Shown piece by piece: positions 1 through 9,984 of a stretch of DNA of 64,000 nucleotides (the first letter of the stretch is position 1; every line of letters begins with the position of its first letter). The translations under genes were made by a program, and so were the position numbers. The notes beneath the pieces are model-generated. The model was not told the DNA's origin, did no database searches, and saw nothing but the letters and a program-made list of their open reading frames with translations. Origin of the DNA: Mycoplasmopsis bovirhinis (GTDB taxonomy: Bacteria > Bacillota_I > Bacilli_A > Mycoplasmatales > Metamycoplasmataceae). The stretch lies in the NCBI RefSeq assembly GCF_900660515.1, contig NZ_LR214972.1:806001-870000 (forward strand), written 5' to 3'.

Positions 1-710
1 TTCCTAACAAAAGATTTAAAGGTGTGCACATTATTGACGTTTATAAAACTCAAAACCACCTTGAATATGCTTACAAACTTGTAAATAACCTTGCAGCAAA
101 AGGAACTGAGTTCATTTTTGTTGGAACTAAAAAACAGGCTCGTGAAGCTGTCAAAGCTGCGGCTGAAAGAACAAATTCATTATTTGTTACTGAAAGATGA
201 TTAGGTGGAACATTAACTAACAATGCAACAATTATGCGCAGCGTTAATACTATGGAACAATTAGAAGCTAAAGCTGCAAGCAATTTTAAGGGTTACACTA
301 AAAAAGAAGCTTTAGAAAAAACCAAACAATTAGAAAAATTACACAAAAATTTGAATGGTATTCGTGCTATGAGTAAAATGAGACGTCTACCACAAGTTAT
401 GATAGTAGCTGATCCTAATGAAGACGAAATTGCAATTAAGGAAGCAAGAAAAAAAGGATTAAAAGTTATTGCTATTTTAGACTCTAACTCTAATCCTGAT
501 AACGTTGATTTAGGTGTACCAGGAAACGATGATTCAGCTAAATTTATCCAAGTATTTATGACAGTTATTGCTGATGCAATCGTTGCTTCACGAGGTGGAC
601 GTAGTCAATTTGCATACCAAAATGATGAAAAAGTTGTTTTTCCAGAAACAGCATTACCAAAAACTGAAGAAAATGGTAAAGTTGAAGTTAAATCAACTAA
701 AAAAGATTAA
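1..710 (+). CDS. rpsB: 30S ribosomal protein S2, 5' end outside window
   Basis: Structural protein of the small ribosomal subunit, bound near the platform with S1-type partners. The reading frame is open from position 3, reads through a UGA tryptophan codon at 198-200 (the WLGGTLTN motif typical of S2) and ends at a TAA at 708-710. Visible S2 landmarks are [25 protein letters not shown] and the C-terminal [10 protein letters not shown] region, where the family usually has IPGNDDA. The short lysine- and glutamate-rich tail is ordinary. It is followed 15 bases later by tsf, the usual rpsB-tsf pair, with an AGGAG ribosome site in the gap. Very sure of identity; the N terminus lies before the window. 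Confidence 0.97.
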
Positions 711-725
711 TTAAGAGGAGTTAAG

Positions 726-1607
726 ATGAGTGCAAACAAAATGGAATTAATCAAAGAATTAAGAGCAAGAACAAACTCTTCATTAATTGATTGTAAAAAA
801 GCTTTAGAAGCATCTAATGACGATATTGAAGATGCTATTAACTGATTAAGAGAAAATGGGATTGTTAAAGCAGCTAAAAAAGCCGGACGTGTTGCTGCAG
901 AGGGAGCAGTTGTTGCTCTTGGTAATGAAAAACGTGCAGTTTTAGTTGAAATTAACTCTGAGACAGATTTTTCAGCTAAAAATCAAAAATTTGTTGAATT
1001 ATTATCTAAAGTCGCACAAAGATTTTTAACTAGCAACGCTGCTTCTTTAGAAGAAGTTTACAAGTTAGAGTTAGAAAGTGGTGTTAGCATTGAAAATGCC
1101 CTAATTGAAGCTACTTCAGTTATCGGGGAAAAAATTTCGCTTCGACGTGTTTTAGCTCTTGAAGCAAATGAAGATGAAGTTTTAGGAGTTTACGTTCACG
1201 CTAATTCACAAGTTGCTTCTGTTGTTAAAGTAGCTGGAAAAAATGTTGAAGCAGCTAAAAACGTTGCTATGCACGTTTCAGCAATGAACCCAGAATTTTC
1301 ATTAGTTTCACAAATTCCAAGCGAACGTTTTGAAGCTTTAAAAGCAAGCTTTGAAAAACCTGCTGGTTTTGATTCAAAACCTGCTTCAATACAAGAAAAA
1401 ATTAAAGAAGGTTGGTTAGCTAAACAATTATCAGAATTTGTTTTAGAAAAACAAGCTTTTGTCATGGAAGATTCTTTATCAGTTGAAAAATATTTAGCTA
1501 ACCACGGTGATAAACTAGTTGAAGTTGCAAGATTTGAAGTTGGAGAAGGGATTGAAAAAGTTCAATCAAACTTTGCAGCTGATGTTGCAAGTATGGTGGC
1601 TAAGTAA
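726..1607 (+). CDS. tsf: Elongation factor Ts
   Basis: Guanine-nucleotide exchange factor that regenerates EF-Tu-GTP. The 293-residue product starts MSANKMELIKELRART, and the signature for EF-Tu binding (SLIDCKKALEASNDDIEDA, then WLRENG) is at residues 20-45. The central core with TDFSAKN (binding signature) is near residue 80, and the coiled dimerisation region and C-terminal module follow. The ATG was chosen because AGGAG lies 9 bases upstream and the N-terminal UBA-like domain begins there. The tryptophan in WLRENG is encoded by UGA. Co-transcribed with rpsB and closed by a hairpin terminator just downstream. Normal length for mollicutes. Confidence 0.97.
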
Positions 1608-1613
1608 TATTAC

Positions 1614-1646
1614 ATAACATTCAGTTTCCTGAATGTTATTTTTTAT
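1614..1646 (+). terminator. Terminator of rpsB-tsf
   Basis: A perfect 11-bp stem (ATAACATTCAG at 1614-1624 with its complement at 1629-1639), a 4-base loop and a T-rich tail directly after the tsf stop codon. Confidence 0.9.
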
Positions 1647-1689
1647 ACTTAATTATTTAAAAACAAGCTTTAATATCAACTGGGAGAAG

Positions 1690-2340
1690 AAAATTTAACA
1701 TTTTAATCAACTATAACGTCATAGCAAATTCCTGTGCCATTTTCAGTTTAAGTTCGGTTGAATTCGATCATTATTATACAAACTATATATTCTTGTATCA
1801 TATCATTTAGTTCATTGAATGTTATTTTTGAATAATCTAAATCATTTAATAATTTAAGTTTTAATGATTCCAAAACAATATTTGATTTCTTGAATTCCCG
1901 ACAATAGATAGCAAAATAATCCCACCTAGATTTTGAACTTCATTAATATATCTCGGATGTGTATATTGAAAGCCATGATCTGAGTGAATAATAAAAATTT
2001 TGGGTTTACAATGTTTTAATGAATTTAAATTATTCATAACTAGTTCGAGATTATTACTTTGTGGTAATTTAAATCCGACAATTTGCTTAGTTTTTTGAGT
2101 CAAAATTGTAGACCAATAAACGTGTGATTCTAACACGTTTATTGGTGCTTTTATATGAAACATCAGTTGCATAAATATTTCGATTGTTTTGATCATTATA
2201 ATAATGATCAAAGATATCTCAATTTGGTTCTCTGTTTTTGTTAGGTTTACCACTTGCTTTTTATGGCTTCCCCTTTCTTTGTCAGTAATAAGTCATCCAT
2301 ACCTGAATTATAATACTTTTATTTTTTATTAATTATAGCT
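1690..2340 (-). pseudogene. IS3-family transposase remnant (OrfB)
   Basis: Decayed integrase-core transposase. Reading the minus strand, fragments include NIYATDVSY, then in another frame VYWSTILTQKTKQIVGF, IIHSDHGFQYTHPRYI and IVGNSRN, then GIIKT and further on an ITFNELNDMIQEYI-like stretch in shifted frames. HSDHG.Q and VGNS.D are the hallmarks of the IS3/IS150 catalytic domain. At least two frameshifts and internal stops prevent a full product. It is homologous to the remnant at 40.5-41.75 kb, which keeps related motifs (NIYATVVTYIQAP, FILHSDHGSAYSS, RIGNSLDN). No convincing terminal repeats were seen here. A 13-bp hairpin sits inside it (see separate entry). Confidence 0.75.
2113..2145. 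repeat. Perfect 13-bp hairpin inside transposase remnant
   Basis: CCAATAAACGTGT at 2113-2125 and its exact complement at 2133-2145 with a 7-base loop. It lies in the decayed transposase at the point where the frame shifts between NIYATDVSY and VYWST. It may be a fossil of an error or inverted duplication; no T-run follows on either strand. Confidence 0.6.
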
Positions 2341-2445
2341 TTATATTTTTCCTTTGTATTTTTTTGTTTTTGGTGATATTTGTTAAATAGAATCAAATTT
2401 TTTCGTTGGTATTAAGGAATGGTAAAAAAAGTTAACATTTTCATG

Positions 2446-4467
2446 TTAACTTTTTTGTTCTGATCCTGAACCATCTTTGCCAGCTTCACCTGTGCCAGCA
2501 TCTTCTGATCCTGAACCATCTTTACCAGCTTCACCTGTGCCAGCATCTTCTGATCCTGAACCATCTTTACCAGCTTCACCTGTGCCAGCATCTTCTGATC
2601 CTGAACCATCTTTGCCAGCTTCACCTGTGCCAGCATCTTCTGATCCTGAACCATCTTTACCAGCTTCACCTGTGCCAGCATCTTCTGATCCTGAACCATC
2701 TTTACCAGCTTCACCTGTGCCAGCATCTTCTGATCCTGAACCATCTTTACCAGCTTCACCTGTGCCAGCATCTTCTGATCCTGAACCATCTTTGCCAGCT
2801 TCACCTGTGCCAGCATCTTCTGATCCTGAACCATCTTTACCAGCTTCACCTGTGCCAGCATCTTCTGATCCTGAACCATCTTTGCCAGCTTCACCTGTGC
2901 CAGCATCTTCTGATCCTGAACCATCTTTACCAGCTTCACCTGTGCCAGCATCTTCTGATCCTGAACCATCTTTACCAGCTTCACCTGTGCCAGCATCTTC
3001 TGATCCTGAACCATCTTTGCCAGCTTCACCTGTGCCAGCATCTTCTGATCCTGAACCATCTTTACCAGCTTCACCTGTGCCAGCATCTTCTGATCCTGAA
3101 CCATCTTTGCCAGCTTCACCTGTGCCAGCATCTTCTGATCCTGAACCATCTTTACCAGCTTCACCTGTGCCAGCATCTTCTGATCCTGAACCATCTTTAC
3201 CAGCTTCACCTGTGCCAGCATCTTCTGATCCTGAACCATCTTTACCAGCTTCACCTGTGCCAGCATCTTCTGATCCTGAACCATCTTTGCCAGCTTCACC
3301 TGTGCCAGCATCTTCTGATCCTGAACCATCTTTACCAGCTTCACCTGTGCCAGCATCTTCTGATCCTGAACCATCTTTACCAGCTTCACCTGTGCCAGCA
3401 TCTTCTGATCCTGAACCATCTTTACCAGCTTCACCTGTGCCAGCATCTTCTGATCCTGAACCATCTTTGCCAGCTTCACCTGTGCCAGCATCTTCTGATC
3501 CTGAACCATCTTTACCAGCTTCACCTGTGCCAGCATCTTCTGATCCTGAACCATCTTTGCCAGCTTCACCTGTGCCAGCATCTTCTGATCCTGAACCATC
3601 TTTACCAGCTTCACCTGTGCCAGCATCTTCTGATCCTGAACCATCTTTACCAGCTTCACCTGTGCCAGCATCTTCTGATCCTGAACCATCTTTACCAGCT
3701 TCACCTGTGCCAGCATCTTCTGATCCTGAACCATCTTTGCCAGCTTCACCTGTGCCAGCATCTTCTGATCCTGAACCATCTTTACCAGCTTCACCTGTGC
3801 CACCGGGTTCATCTGTACGTATTACTATAGAGTCATTTCTTTCTTCCTCTACTTTTTCACCACTTTTATTTTGAGGTAATTCTACTTTAGTATTAGGATC
3901 CCCACCTGTTTCATTTGTTCCACTAAAATCTGGTCCTCCTGGCCGATCAGGTTGTACTTTGCCTTTTTCTGGATCTCCATTTTTATTTTGATCTTGATCT
4001 GAAGAATTTGGGTTTCCACCTGTTGAATTGCTTTCATCAAGTGGAGTTTGATCCGCAGGATTACTATTTATTGGTTTTTGATTATCCCCATTATCAGAAT
4101 TATTTGGTGGAGTTTGATGGTTATTATTTCCATTACCTGTGTTTTGGTTATCAGATGAATTATCTCCAGGTTTTTCGCCTTTATTTGGATCTTGACTTGA
4201 TCCATTACCTAGGCTATCTGACGGAGGTGTTTGAGTATTAGATCCACTATTTCCAGTGTCGTTTGATGGTGGAGTTTGATCCCCTGGGTTTTGCCTCTTA
4301 TTATTACCAGTATTTTCACTACTTCCTTGGTTTTGATTACCATTTCCTGGATCACTTTGGACCGGAGGGGTTGGTTTAGGATCTTGTTCACTAGTGCAAC
4401 TTACAGCTGCAAGTGTCGAGATTGTTAATATATTTGTTGATATTAATATGAATTTACGTAATTTCAT
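2446..4467 (-). CDS. Repeat-rich surface lipoprotein with 30 tandem 15-residue units
   Basis: 673-residue predicted lipoprotein. The N terminus has a basic stretch (MKLRK), a hydrophobic core and the lipobox LAAVSC with Cys24, so it should be lipid-anchored outside the membrane. Residues 25-225 are low-complexity, rich in N, Q, G, D, P, T, S. From about residue 226 to the C terminus the unit GTGEAGKDGSGSEDA repeats 30 times (the last one ends in SGSEQKS). The unit is acidic and should be unstructured. A good ribosome site (AAGAAGGAC) precedes the ATG, and an (AT)9 run lies about 200 bases upstream. Both other long readings through the repeat are open only because the unit is 45 bp. Function unknown; length variation as in other mycoplasma surface antigens is likely. 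Confidence 0.9.
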   Translation of the reverse strand: MKLRKFILISTNILTISTLAAVSCTSEQDPKPTPPVQSDPGNGNQNQGSSENTGNNKRQNPGDQTPPSNDTGNSGSNTQTPPSDSLGNGSSQDPNKGEKPGDNSSDNQNTGNGNNNHQTPPNNSDNGDNQKPINSNPADQTPLDESNSTGGNPNSSDQDQNKNGDPEKGKVQPDRPGGPDFSGTNETGGDPNTKVELPQNKSGEKVEEERNDSIVIRTDEPGGTGEAGKDGSGSEDAGTGEAGKDGSGSEDAGTGEAGKDGSGSEDAGTGEAGKDGSGSEDAGTGEAGKDGSGSEDAGTGEAGKDGSGSEDAGTGEAGKDGSGSEDAGTGEAGKDGSGSEDAGTGEAGKDGSGSEDAGTGEAGKDGSGSEDAGTGEAGKDGSGSEDAGTGEAGKDGSGSEDAGTGEAGKDGSGSEDAGTGEAGKDGSGSEDAGTGEAGKDGSGSEDAGTGEAGKDGSGSEDAGTGEAGKDGSGSEDAGTGEAGKDGSGSEDAGTGEAGKDGSGSEDAGTGEAGKDGSGSEDAGTGEAGKDGSGSEDAGTGEAGKDGSGSEDAGTGEAGKDGSGSEDAGTGEAGKDGSGSEDAGTGEAGKDGSGSEDAGTGEAGKDGSGSEDAGTGEAGKDGSGSEDAGTGEAGKDGSGSEDAGTGEAGKDGSGSEDAGTGEAGKDGSGSEQKS
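2461..3801. repeat. 45-bp tandem repeat, 30 units
   Basis: Units start at 2461 and every 45 bases to 3766; the last is partial (36 bases). They are identical except one synonymous site (glycine GGC or GGT, seen on the plus strand as tttGcc or tttAcc). Reading plus-strand units 1-30 the G form is at units 1, 4, 8, 10, 13, 15, 19, 23, 25 and 29, the A form elsewhere. The pattern GAAAGAG recurs at units 4-10 and 19-25, which points to block duplications rather than only single-unit slippage. Confidence 0.97.
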
Positions 4468-4878
4468 TTTTGTCCTTCTTATTGTTTAATTTATTATAAA
4501 AAATAGATATTTATGTAAGGATATGTTAATTTACAACAATATATTTATTTATATTAATAACAATAAGATAAATGACTATTAATTTGATTATTATACTTAA
4601 ACAGGGGTAATGTTATTAAGGTAAAATATCTTGTTTAAATGACATATCCTTGTGTTAATTGTAATATATATATATATATATGCGAAAAGTTGAATACTTG
4701 TAATTATGTTTTGATTGGTTAAGATTAAAAAGAAGGGTATGAATAGTAAAAACATATTAATTTAAGTTATTTATACTTAATAAGTATATATTTATTATAA
4801 ATAATTATTTCCATATATTTTCCATAGGAATTTTTAAAAGTATTAGAATTAAGTTTGATTATAGAGAATATAGAATTC
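4468..4878. other. AT-rich intergenic region with (AT)9 run
   Basis: Upstream region of the minus-strand repeat lipoprotein. A minus-strand TATAAT lies at 4493-4498, close to the start codon. An alternating AT run of 18 bases spans 4664-4681. No gene, RNA or conserved domain was seen in the rest. Confidence 0.5.
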
Positions 4879-4915
4879 AAAAAAAGCAACATTCAATAAG
4901 TTGAATGTTGCTTTT
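4879..4915 (-). terminator. Terminator of the glyA operon
   Basis: 15-bp perfect stem (AAAAGCAACATTCAA at 4882-4896 with its complement at 4901-4915), a 4-base loop, and a run of T on the minus strand (A7 at 4879-4885 on plus), just past the glyA stop. Confidence 0.88.
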
Positions 4916-4928
4916 AAAGTATATAAAT

Positions 4929-6197
4929 TTATAAATAAGATTTTTTGATTGGAGCTTCCTTAAGATATTCAAGAACTTGTGATTTATAACTTTTAAGTTC
5001 TTTTAATGCTTCATTTGTTTCGGAATTAAAATATTCATATTTTGATAAAACGTTATGAATAATACTTGCTAATTCTTCTCAATATTTAAAATCTCTACTT
5101 GTCATGGCAGCAGTACCAATTCTAATTCCGCTTCCTAAACGAGGGTTAAGTTTATCAAATGGAATTGAATTTTTATTTAAAGTAATATTTAATTTGTGTA
5201 ATAATGTTTCAGCTTGCAGACCATTAATACCATATGTTTCAAAAACATCTATCATAAATAAGTGGTTATCACTGCCACCACTGATGATTTTAGCACCAAG
5301 GTATTTAAATTTTTGAGCCATGGTTTGGGTATTTTTAACAATGTTTTGTGCATACGTTTTAAATTGAGGTTGCAATGCTTCATAAAAAGACACTGCTTTT
5401 CCGGCAATTGCATGAAATAATGGACCTCCTTGATAACCTGGAAATACCCAACGGTTAACTTTTTTAGCAATTTCTGGATCATTAGTCATAATTATCCCCC
5501 CACGACCACCACGTAAGGTTTTATGAGTCGTAGAGGTAATAATATCAGCATAACCTACTGGTGAAGGGTGCACACCTGCTACAATTAAACCAGCGATATG
5601 TGCTATATCAGCCATTAATTTTGCTCCTACTTTGTCTGCAATTTCTTTAAATCTTTTGAAATCAATAGTTCTTGAATATGCTGAATAACCACAAATAATT
5701 AGATCTGGTTTTTCTTGCATAGCTAATCTTTCAATTGCATCATAATCTAAAAATCCTTCTGGATTTAAATCATATGAAATTGAATCATAAAAAATTCCGC
5801 TAAAGCTAATTTTATAACCATGGGTTAAATGTCCACCGCAATTTAAAGATAATCCCATTATCTTGCCACCACTAGGAACTACTGCAGCAATTGCTGCTGC
5901 ATTAGCTGTTGAGCCAGAATATGGTTGTACATTAGCATATTCAACTCCAAAGAGTTCTTTAAGCCTGTTTATAGCAGTTTGCTCAATAATATCAACATTT
6001 TCACACCCACCATAATATCTTGCATTTGGATATCCTTCACCATATTTATTTGTTAAAATACTTCCCTGAGCTTTTAAGACATCTTCAGAAACGAAGTTTT
6101 CTGAAGCTATTAATTCAACATGATCTTCTTGACGTTTTAGTTCACTATTAATTGCATCTTGGATGACTTTGTCAGCCAAGGTAATTTTTTGATACAT
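4929..6197 (-). CDS. glyA: Serine hydroxymethyltransferase
   Basis: PLP enzyme that interconverts serine and glycine while loading one-carbon units onto tetrahydrofolate. The 422-residue protein shows [11 protein letters not shown] (27-37), [15 protein letters not shown] (50-64), [12 protein letters not shown] and the PLP-lysine motif [12 protein letters not shown] with Lys226. A UGA tryptophan codon at 5079-5081 lies in the C-terminal part (DFKYWEELA), so a reading with the standard code would stop there. The start is 2 bases downstream of the pheT stop, and AGGAGG for glyA lies in the end of pheT, so translation is probably coupled. Last gene of the rarA-pheS-ung-pheT-glyA operon. Confidence 0.97.
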
Positions 6198-6199
6198 AA

Positions 6200-8368
6200 T
6201 TAATTACCTCCTTGGTTAAATATTTGATTAATTTGGTTTATAACTGATTCATAATCGGTTATCCTAATAGTTAAATTATGTGATGAAACTTTTTGATAAT
6301 CATCAATAACTTTAATTTCATATGGTTTGCAAACTTTATAGATTTTTTCTAAATAATCTTGAATTGATTGGTTATTTTGCAATTCAAAAGTTAAATCAAT
6401 AGTTTTCATTGGCTCAAAGTTAATATTATTAAATAAAGTTGCCTTAGGAAAATTATCAGGAAGAAAGAATTCAGCATAATAAGCACTAGTATCATCATAC
6501 ATAGGATGAATTTTACCAATTCAACCTATGTATTGATTTTTAAAGTAAATTTTAGCTGAAACATTAGGATGAATATATGGATCATTATCAAACTTTTCAA
6601 AATTTAATTCAAGGTTCAAAAAGTTAATAATATCTTGTTTTAATTCATGAAATGATTTAGTAGTGGAAGCTAGCCCATAAACAAATTTTTCTGATACAAC
6701 CATTCCATGTTCAAAAATGTTAATTTGCTCTAATTTACGTTTTTTATTATAAATTATTACTTCTTGTAATGAAGTAATAATTGACTTACGAATTGATTCT
6801 CGTTCTTTTGAAACAAAAGTCATTAAATCGATATTTTCTTTTCACCCTAACGGATTTAAAAAGTTTTTGTCTTTTGAGACTAAACTAAAGGTCCTTGTCT
6901 CATTATAACCATTATGTAATCAATATTGTTTGTTTTTTTTGTTACTTTGAGTTTTTAATGGTGTTATTTTGATTTGTTTTGGTTCAAAATTTTGGTATGA
7001 ATAAAATCTAAAGATTTCTTCGATAATATCTTCAAAATAGTTAATATCATAACGATAGTTTGGAACTAGAACTTTATTATCTTTAAATTCAAAATCTAAA
7101 GATGTTAATTGATTTTTAGCTTTTTCAAAAATACTTAAATTATTTGTGCCTGCATAAATAGTTAGTTTTTGCTCATCAAATTCAATTGATTTTTTATTTG
7201 GTAAATTAATTGGATTAATAATTTGTGAAACTTGTAAATCACTAGTTTTAGCTTGAATATATTGCATTGCTAAAGATGCGATATATTGAGAGATAATTCT
7301 TGAGGCTTGGTTTGAAGCATTAGTTGTTAATTTAATTTCTTTTGAACCATGGCGCACATATTTAGAATCAAAGATCCCTACTTCAAATAAATATTGCTTA
7401 GTGTTAAATGTTGCTTTAGTTTTTTCCAAACCAATTACTGAAGCAAGTGAAATTGGACCATTATCATCTTTAATTGTTAATACATTTTTTAAATTTACTT
7501 CTTTATTACCTAAAATTTCAAGTTGACCTGAATAAACTTCGCAACTTAAATTCTTTGTTAAAGTAGTTGCATCATAAACATGAGCACTTGCCCCTATTTC
7601 TAATAAAGTAAGGTTAGTTAAATTGACTGACCAATCATATAAACTCGAAATATCATGCTTTGCTAATAGCATTTTTTCAGCTAAAGAAGTTTCTTTTTTC
7701 CCATGAACTTCTAAAAATGATAATTCGTTAGCTCGGTTTTTGTTTACTTTAAAGTTTGAAGTAAAAGAAGCTTTTAGATTTTTTTCAAAACTTGGCTTAA
7801 AACTTGTTTGAAAATATGCTGCTAATTCTTTAGCTAAAAAATAATATGAATTAGCATCATTTCGATTAGCTGTGGTTGTAATTTCAATAAGATAATCGTT
7901 TAATCCTAATAATTCCATTGCATCATCATTAATCGAAGCAAAGTCACCTGGTAAAACTAATAATTCATCTGTTTCAGTTAATAAATTGTATTTATACCCT
8001 ATTTCAGATCATGATGCCATCATTCCTTGCGATGGAATTCCTTTAAGTTTTACTTCTTTAAAGGTTATACCATCTTTTGAAGCTCCTACTGGAAAGCAAA
8101 TTACTAAGTCGCCTTGCTTTAAAATCCGATTTGTAGTTTGAATAGTTATTTTGCCATTTTTTGTTTCTAATTCAACAACATCTAAACGATCTGAATTAGG
8201 GTTTAAAGTTACACTAAGAACTTTAGCAAATATAACGCCTGAAACATTACTAAATGGCTTAATACTTTCAACTTCAAAACCTAATTCATTAAGTGCAATT
8301 TCTAATTGTTTAGGTTCTAAATTTAACTTTGGTAAATAATTATTTAAATGTTTTAATGATAAAATCAT
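6200..8368 (-). CDS. pheT: Phenylalanyl-tRNA synthetase beta chain
   Basis: Large subunit of the alpha2-beta2 enzyme that charges tRNA-Phe. 722 residues, interrupted only by UGA tryptophan codons. The N-terminal domain ([19 protein letters not shown]) is followed by a tRNA-binding OB fold ([18 protein letters not shown], then [16 protein letters not shown]), B5 and B3/B4 editing-type regions ([21 protein letters not shown]) and a C-terminal ferredoxin-like anticodon domain. AGGAGG lies 6 bases before the ATG. It is separated from pheS by ung, instead of the usual adjacent pheS-pheT. Confidence 0.96.
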
Positions 8369-8413
8369 ATTCCTCCTATAAATTTCAGTTAATTTGCTCT
8401 AAATTTAATTGCT

Positions 8414-9043
8414 CTAAACGATCATTAATTTTTTTAAAGACATGTGAATCTTTAAAACTATGGGGTATCCTAAGGGTGAAGGATGTGATAATTTAAATAA
8501 ATTTTTAGAATCAAAATTTACTAAATATAAGGCATTATCAACAACTTTATGAGCATAATTACCTAAAGCAAGAATAATCACATTTTTATTAATTCTTACT
8601 ACTTCGTGTATTACAGCAGCTGCAAAATTTTGCCAACCGATATTTTTATGTGAATTAGGTTTATTTTCTAATACTGTTAAAGAAGCATTTAATAATAAAA
8701 TATTTTGTTTAGCTCATGGAACTAAGGAATTAGCTTTAAAACTTGCATTTGGATAATCTTTCTTTATTTCTTTAAAAATGTTATTTAAAGAAGGTGGAGT
8801 TTTTAAATTATGTGTTGAAAAAGCTAAACCATCAGCAACCCCAAATTCACTATAGGGATCTTGACCTAAAATAATTAATTTTGTTTCGTGAACTTGAAAA
8901 AATTCAAAGGCACGAAACATTTCTGTTTGGTGCGGGAAAATTAATTTATTTTCTTTATTACCTTGGGCTAAATGATTTAAGATAATTTCAAAATATGGGT
9001 TTCTTCCTTCTGTTTGTAAAATTTTTAAAAAACTATCTTTCAT
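8414..9043 (-). CDS. ung: Uracil-DNA glycosylase with probable C-terminal frameshift
   Basis: Removes uracil from DNA to start base excision repair. The family-1 motifs are present: GQDPY at 60-64 with catalytic Asp62, [23 protein letters not shown] and HPSPLG with His187. As written the protein has 209 residues and ends in a non-homologous tail after GYP. Adding one C in the run of four (plus-strand GGGG at 8462-8465) restores a family-like end, [19 protein letters not shown], ending at 8376. So the gene either carries a one-base deletion or the assembly missed a base. The start overlaps the end of pheS by 11 bases. All catalytic residues precede the shift, so some activity could remain. Confidence 0.88.
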
Positions 9044-9983
9044 GGTTGAATTGCTCCATAATTCTTAAATCATTTTTGTATAAATCTCTAATATCATTAA
9101 AGCCATATTTAATCATAGTGATTCGTTCAATTCCAAGACCAGCGGCAAATCCGTTAAAATCGTTTGTATAACCTGCTAGTTCCAAAACCTTAGGATGAAG
9201 CATCCCTGCTCCTAATATTTCGATTCAGCGGTTGTTATAGTAAATATCTACTTCAACACTTGGTTCAGTAAAAGGAAAATAACTTGGTCTTAATCTAAGA
9301 TTTATTTCTTGTTCTAAAACATAAGATAATAAAGATTTTAAGGTTCAAATTAAGTTTGGAAAACTTAATTTACCAACTGCAACAAAATCTAGCTGGGTAA
9401 ATTGGTGTGAATGCGTTGCATCATCTTCATCATTGCGGTATACTTTTCCAATTGAAAAAGTTCCTAATTCTTTATTTTTATTTTCTTCTAAAACTTTGGC
9501 ACTTATTCCCGTGTTATGTGTTCTTAATAATGTTGTTGCATTAATATATAATGAATCATGCATTCCGCGTGCTGGATGATCATTTGGTATATTAAGTTTT
9601 TCAAAGTTATATAAATCAGAAACAATTTCAGTGTCAAATTGCTGGTAATAACCATGTTGGATAAATCAATCTTTTAGTCTTTCTTCAATTATTGTAATAG
9701 GATTTAATGAACCTGGTTTTAAATTAGGTATATTAATATCAACATATTCTGAATTAATTTTTTGGTTAATTTCTAATAATTTAATTTTTTGCTCAGCTTT
9801 GCCAAAAAAATCTTCATATTGCTTTTTTAAAATATTAATTTGTTTACCAAGTTCTTTTTTTTGCTCAATTGATGCTGTTTTGATTTGTTGTTGCAATTTA
9901 AAAATCTCACTCTCATTATTATATAAATTAGCTTTGAGTTTTTTTAAATCTTCAATATTATTAATTAGATCTAAATTAAGCAT
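9033..9983 (-). CDS. pheS: Phenylalanyl-tRNA synthetase alpha chain
   Basis: Catalytic subunit of phenylalanyl-tRNA synthetase. 316 residues: an N-terminal coiled-coil arm (residues 1-80, rich in K, Q, E) that contacts the tRNA, then the class II core with [37 protein letters not shown] (motif 2 region) and the C-terminal [17 protein letters not shown] (motif 3). UGA tryptophans occur in RLKDWFIQHGYY and elsewhere. It starts one base after the end of rarA and overlaps the start of ung by 11 bases, showing tight operon packing. Slightly short for the family but complete. Confidence 0.96.
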
Positions 9984-9984
9984 A

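Noticed and set aside
2461-3801. CRISPR array
   Set aside because: Units abut with no spacers and encode a protein repeat.
2477-3874. 465-codon plus-strand frame in the repeat
   Set aside because: An artefact of a 45-bp repeat; no ribosome site or family match.
4664-4681. (AT)9 run as phase switch
   Set aside because: Lies about 200 bases upstream of the lipoprotein start, with no promoter element next to it.
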